A stretch of DNA of 64,000 nt from Pyrenophora tritici-repentis (taxonomy: Eukaryota > Ascomycota > Dothideomycetes > Pleosporales > Pleosporaceae). Numbering within the stretch: the stretch's first letter is position 1; each line of letters begins with the position of its first letter. The notes under the pieces are model-generated. The model saw only the letters and a program-made list of their open reading frames with translations, was not told the DNA's origin and did no database searches. The translations under genes and the position numbers were made by a program. Shown here piece after piece: positions 63,134-64,000 of the stretch. The stretch spans positions 1,550,001-1,614,000 of the forward strand of contig NC_089395.1 of assembly GCF_003171515.1 (NCBI RefSeq). The letters run 5' to 3'.

Positions 63134-64000
63134 TCACGACTCCCCTCCTCTTAACCACCGGCCTCCCCCCATCCCCCTCCCCTCAATCGCCGCCTCATAC
63201 CCACCATCCTCCCCCTCTTCACTCACACCCCCCCTCTTCTTCCCACTTCCCAGCCCACTCGCTCTCCTCACCTGCGCCTGCGCCTGCGCCTGCCAGGGTA
63301 AATTCCCCTCACTCGGCGTCGTCGGTCTTGAACCCCGCTGCGGTGGTATCAACGGTTGCCTCGCCGACTGCGCATTCCCCTGTGTAATCGTCGAGCTGGA
63401 CCTCAGCGACGATTTCCTACTAGTAGATGTAGTAGCGGTGTTATTCGACGCATTACTCCACCGTCTCTCGCGGTTTTCGCTCGGCCGCAGCCGGCCGTCG
63501 GTGTCGATATCCGGTGTGGGTGTTGTACTGCGTGAGGAACTACGGGAGTTTGACCGTTCTCTTCCGCGGGCGCCTTGGAGGAGACTGGGGCGGCGTTTCC
63601 GCGACGGTGTGTTTGAATATGTGCGTGTGTGTGGGTTACTATGGTGGTGACCGCTTTTTTCCACATCCCCACTGCTGCGTCCGCTGATACCGCGTGCGCG
63701 TTTCCAACCACGCCAGCCTGTCCACCATAGCCAGCCACCTTCTTCGCGGGCGATTTCCCGTTGGCGAGCGCGCACGCGTTTGCGGAGTTCGGCTCTGCGC
63801 TCGTTTTCCGTGGCCCAGTAGTCGTTTCTGTAGACTTCCCATGACTGGCGGAAGTCGGGGGTGAAGGGTTTGGGGAGTAGTAACAACTTGATATAATCCC
63901 CCCCGGGCGCGATATCCTCCTCTGCGTATTCCTTGCCGTCTTCGACAATACGATTCCTTGGGCGTCCACCATCCAACAACGCCGCGTGTTTATTCTCCTG
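63134..64000 (-). CDS. Spo7-like protein, C-terminal part (gene continues past the right edge)
   Basis: The frame is open to the window edge and ends at 63134. The block YIKLLLLPKPFTPDFRQSWE, then VYRNDYWATENERRAELRKR and GGWLWWTGWRGWKR, matches the conserved C-terminal part of fungal Spo7, the regulatory partner of the Nem1 phosphatase that controls lipin and nuclear-envelope growth at the ER. Downstream is a long Ser/Arg-rich tail (SNSRSSSRSTTPTPDIDTDG) typical of filamentous-fungal versions. The two transmembrane helices expected in Spo7 should lie to the right of the window, so the start is unknown. Confidence 0.72.
   Translation of the reverse strand, partial: QENKHAALLDGGRPRNRIVEDGKEYAEEDIAPGGDYIKLLLLPKPFTPDFRQSWEVYRNDYWATENERRAELRKRVRARQREIAREEGGWLWWTGWRGWKRARGISGRSSGDVEKSGHHHSNPHTRTYSNTPSRKRRPSLLQGARGRERSNSRSSSRSTTPTPDIDTDGRLRPSENRERRWSNASNNTATTSTSRKSSLRSSSTITQGNAQSARQPLIPPQRGSRPTTPSEGNLPWQAQAQAQVRRASGLGSGKKRGGVSEEGEDGGYEAAIEGRGMGGGRWLRGGES

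Noticed and set aside
63438..63650. Plus-strand frame opposite the Spo7-like tail
   Set aside because: Shadow of the Ser/Arg-rich coding region on the minus strand.

Overview
The window looks like nuclear DNA of a filamentous ascomycete. Nearly every recognisable gene is split by 45-90 bp introns with fungal GT..CTAAC..AG signals, and the gene set is typically fungal (Kex2-processed repeat protein, SAT4-type membrane protein, CBM18 chitin-binding protein, HET-C2-type glycolipid transfer protein, Spo7, small secreted cysteine-rich proteins). Gene style and the mix of hAT and Copia elements suggest Dothideomycetes/Pleosporales. That placement is an inference and was not tested against any database.

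Layout. 0-1.2 kb: LTR-retroelement debris next to the 3' exons of a small cysteine-rich protein. 1.4-11.4 kb: a Kex2-type repeat precursor, a SAT4-type membrane protein, a GABA/choline-type permease, a secreted beta-helix protein and a small secreted protein. 11.5-23.3 kb: a transposon-rich block. It holds a 505-codon cytochrome P450 gene broken by a 3.2 kb hAT transposon and by a solo LTR, then a second hAT element carrying a complete, spliced histone H3-like gene, another solo LTR and two hAT MITEs. 23.8-37.8 kb: a compact housekeeping block (MFS transporter, pirin, methyltransferase-like protein, glycolipid transfer protein, tartrate/D-malate-type dehydrogenase, IMP2 signal peptidase, IDH2). 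38.2-43.9 kb: a solo LTR and a truncated Copia element fused to a broken host gene. 44.4-60.6 kb: a MARVEL protein, three small cysteine-rich secreted protein loci (one frameshifted), an internally deleted hAT element, an M6-type metalloprotease and a large CBM18/mucin-like protein. 61.5-64 kb: a tRNA-Arg gene with an intron, a solo LTR and the C-terminal part of a Spo7-like gene running off the right edge.

The most notable object is the hAT element at 19500-22094. It has perfect 8-bp target duplications and 17-bp terminal inverted repeats. It encloses a divergent but open histone H3 gene with two introns, beside the remnant of a hAT dimerisation domain. Introns of both genes contain the same TTATCACAG motif. 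Five hAT-type insertions with perfect 8-bp target duplications lie in the window. The large transposon ORFs are open, so there is little sign of repeat-induced point mutation here. Exon joins were derived by hand from splice signals and frame arithmetic and have not been checked against transcripts.
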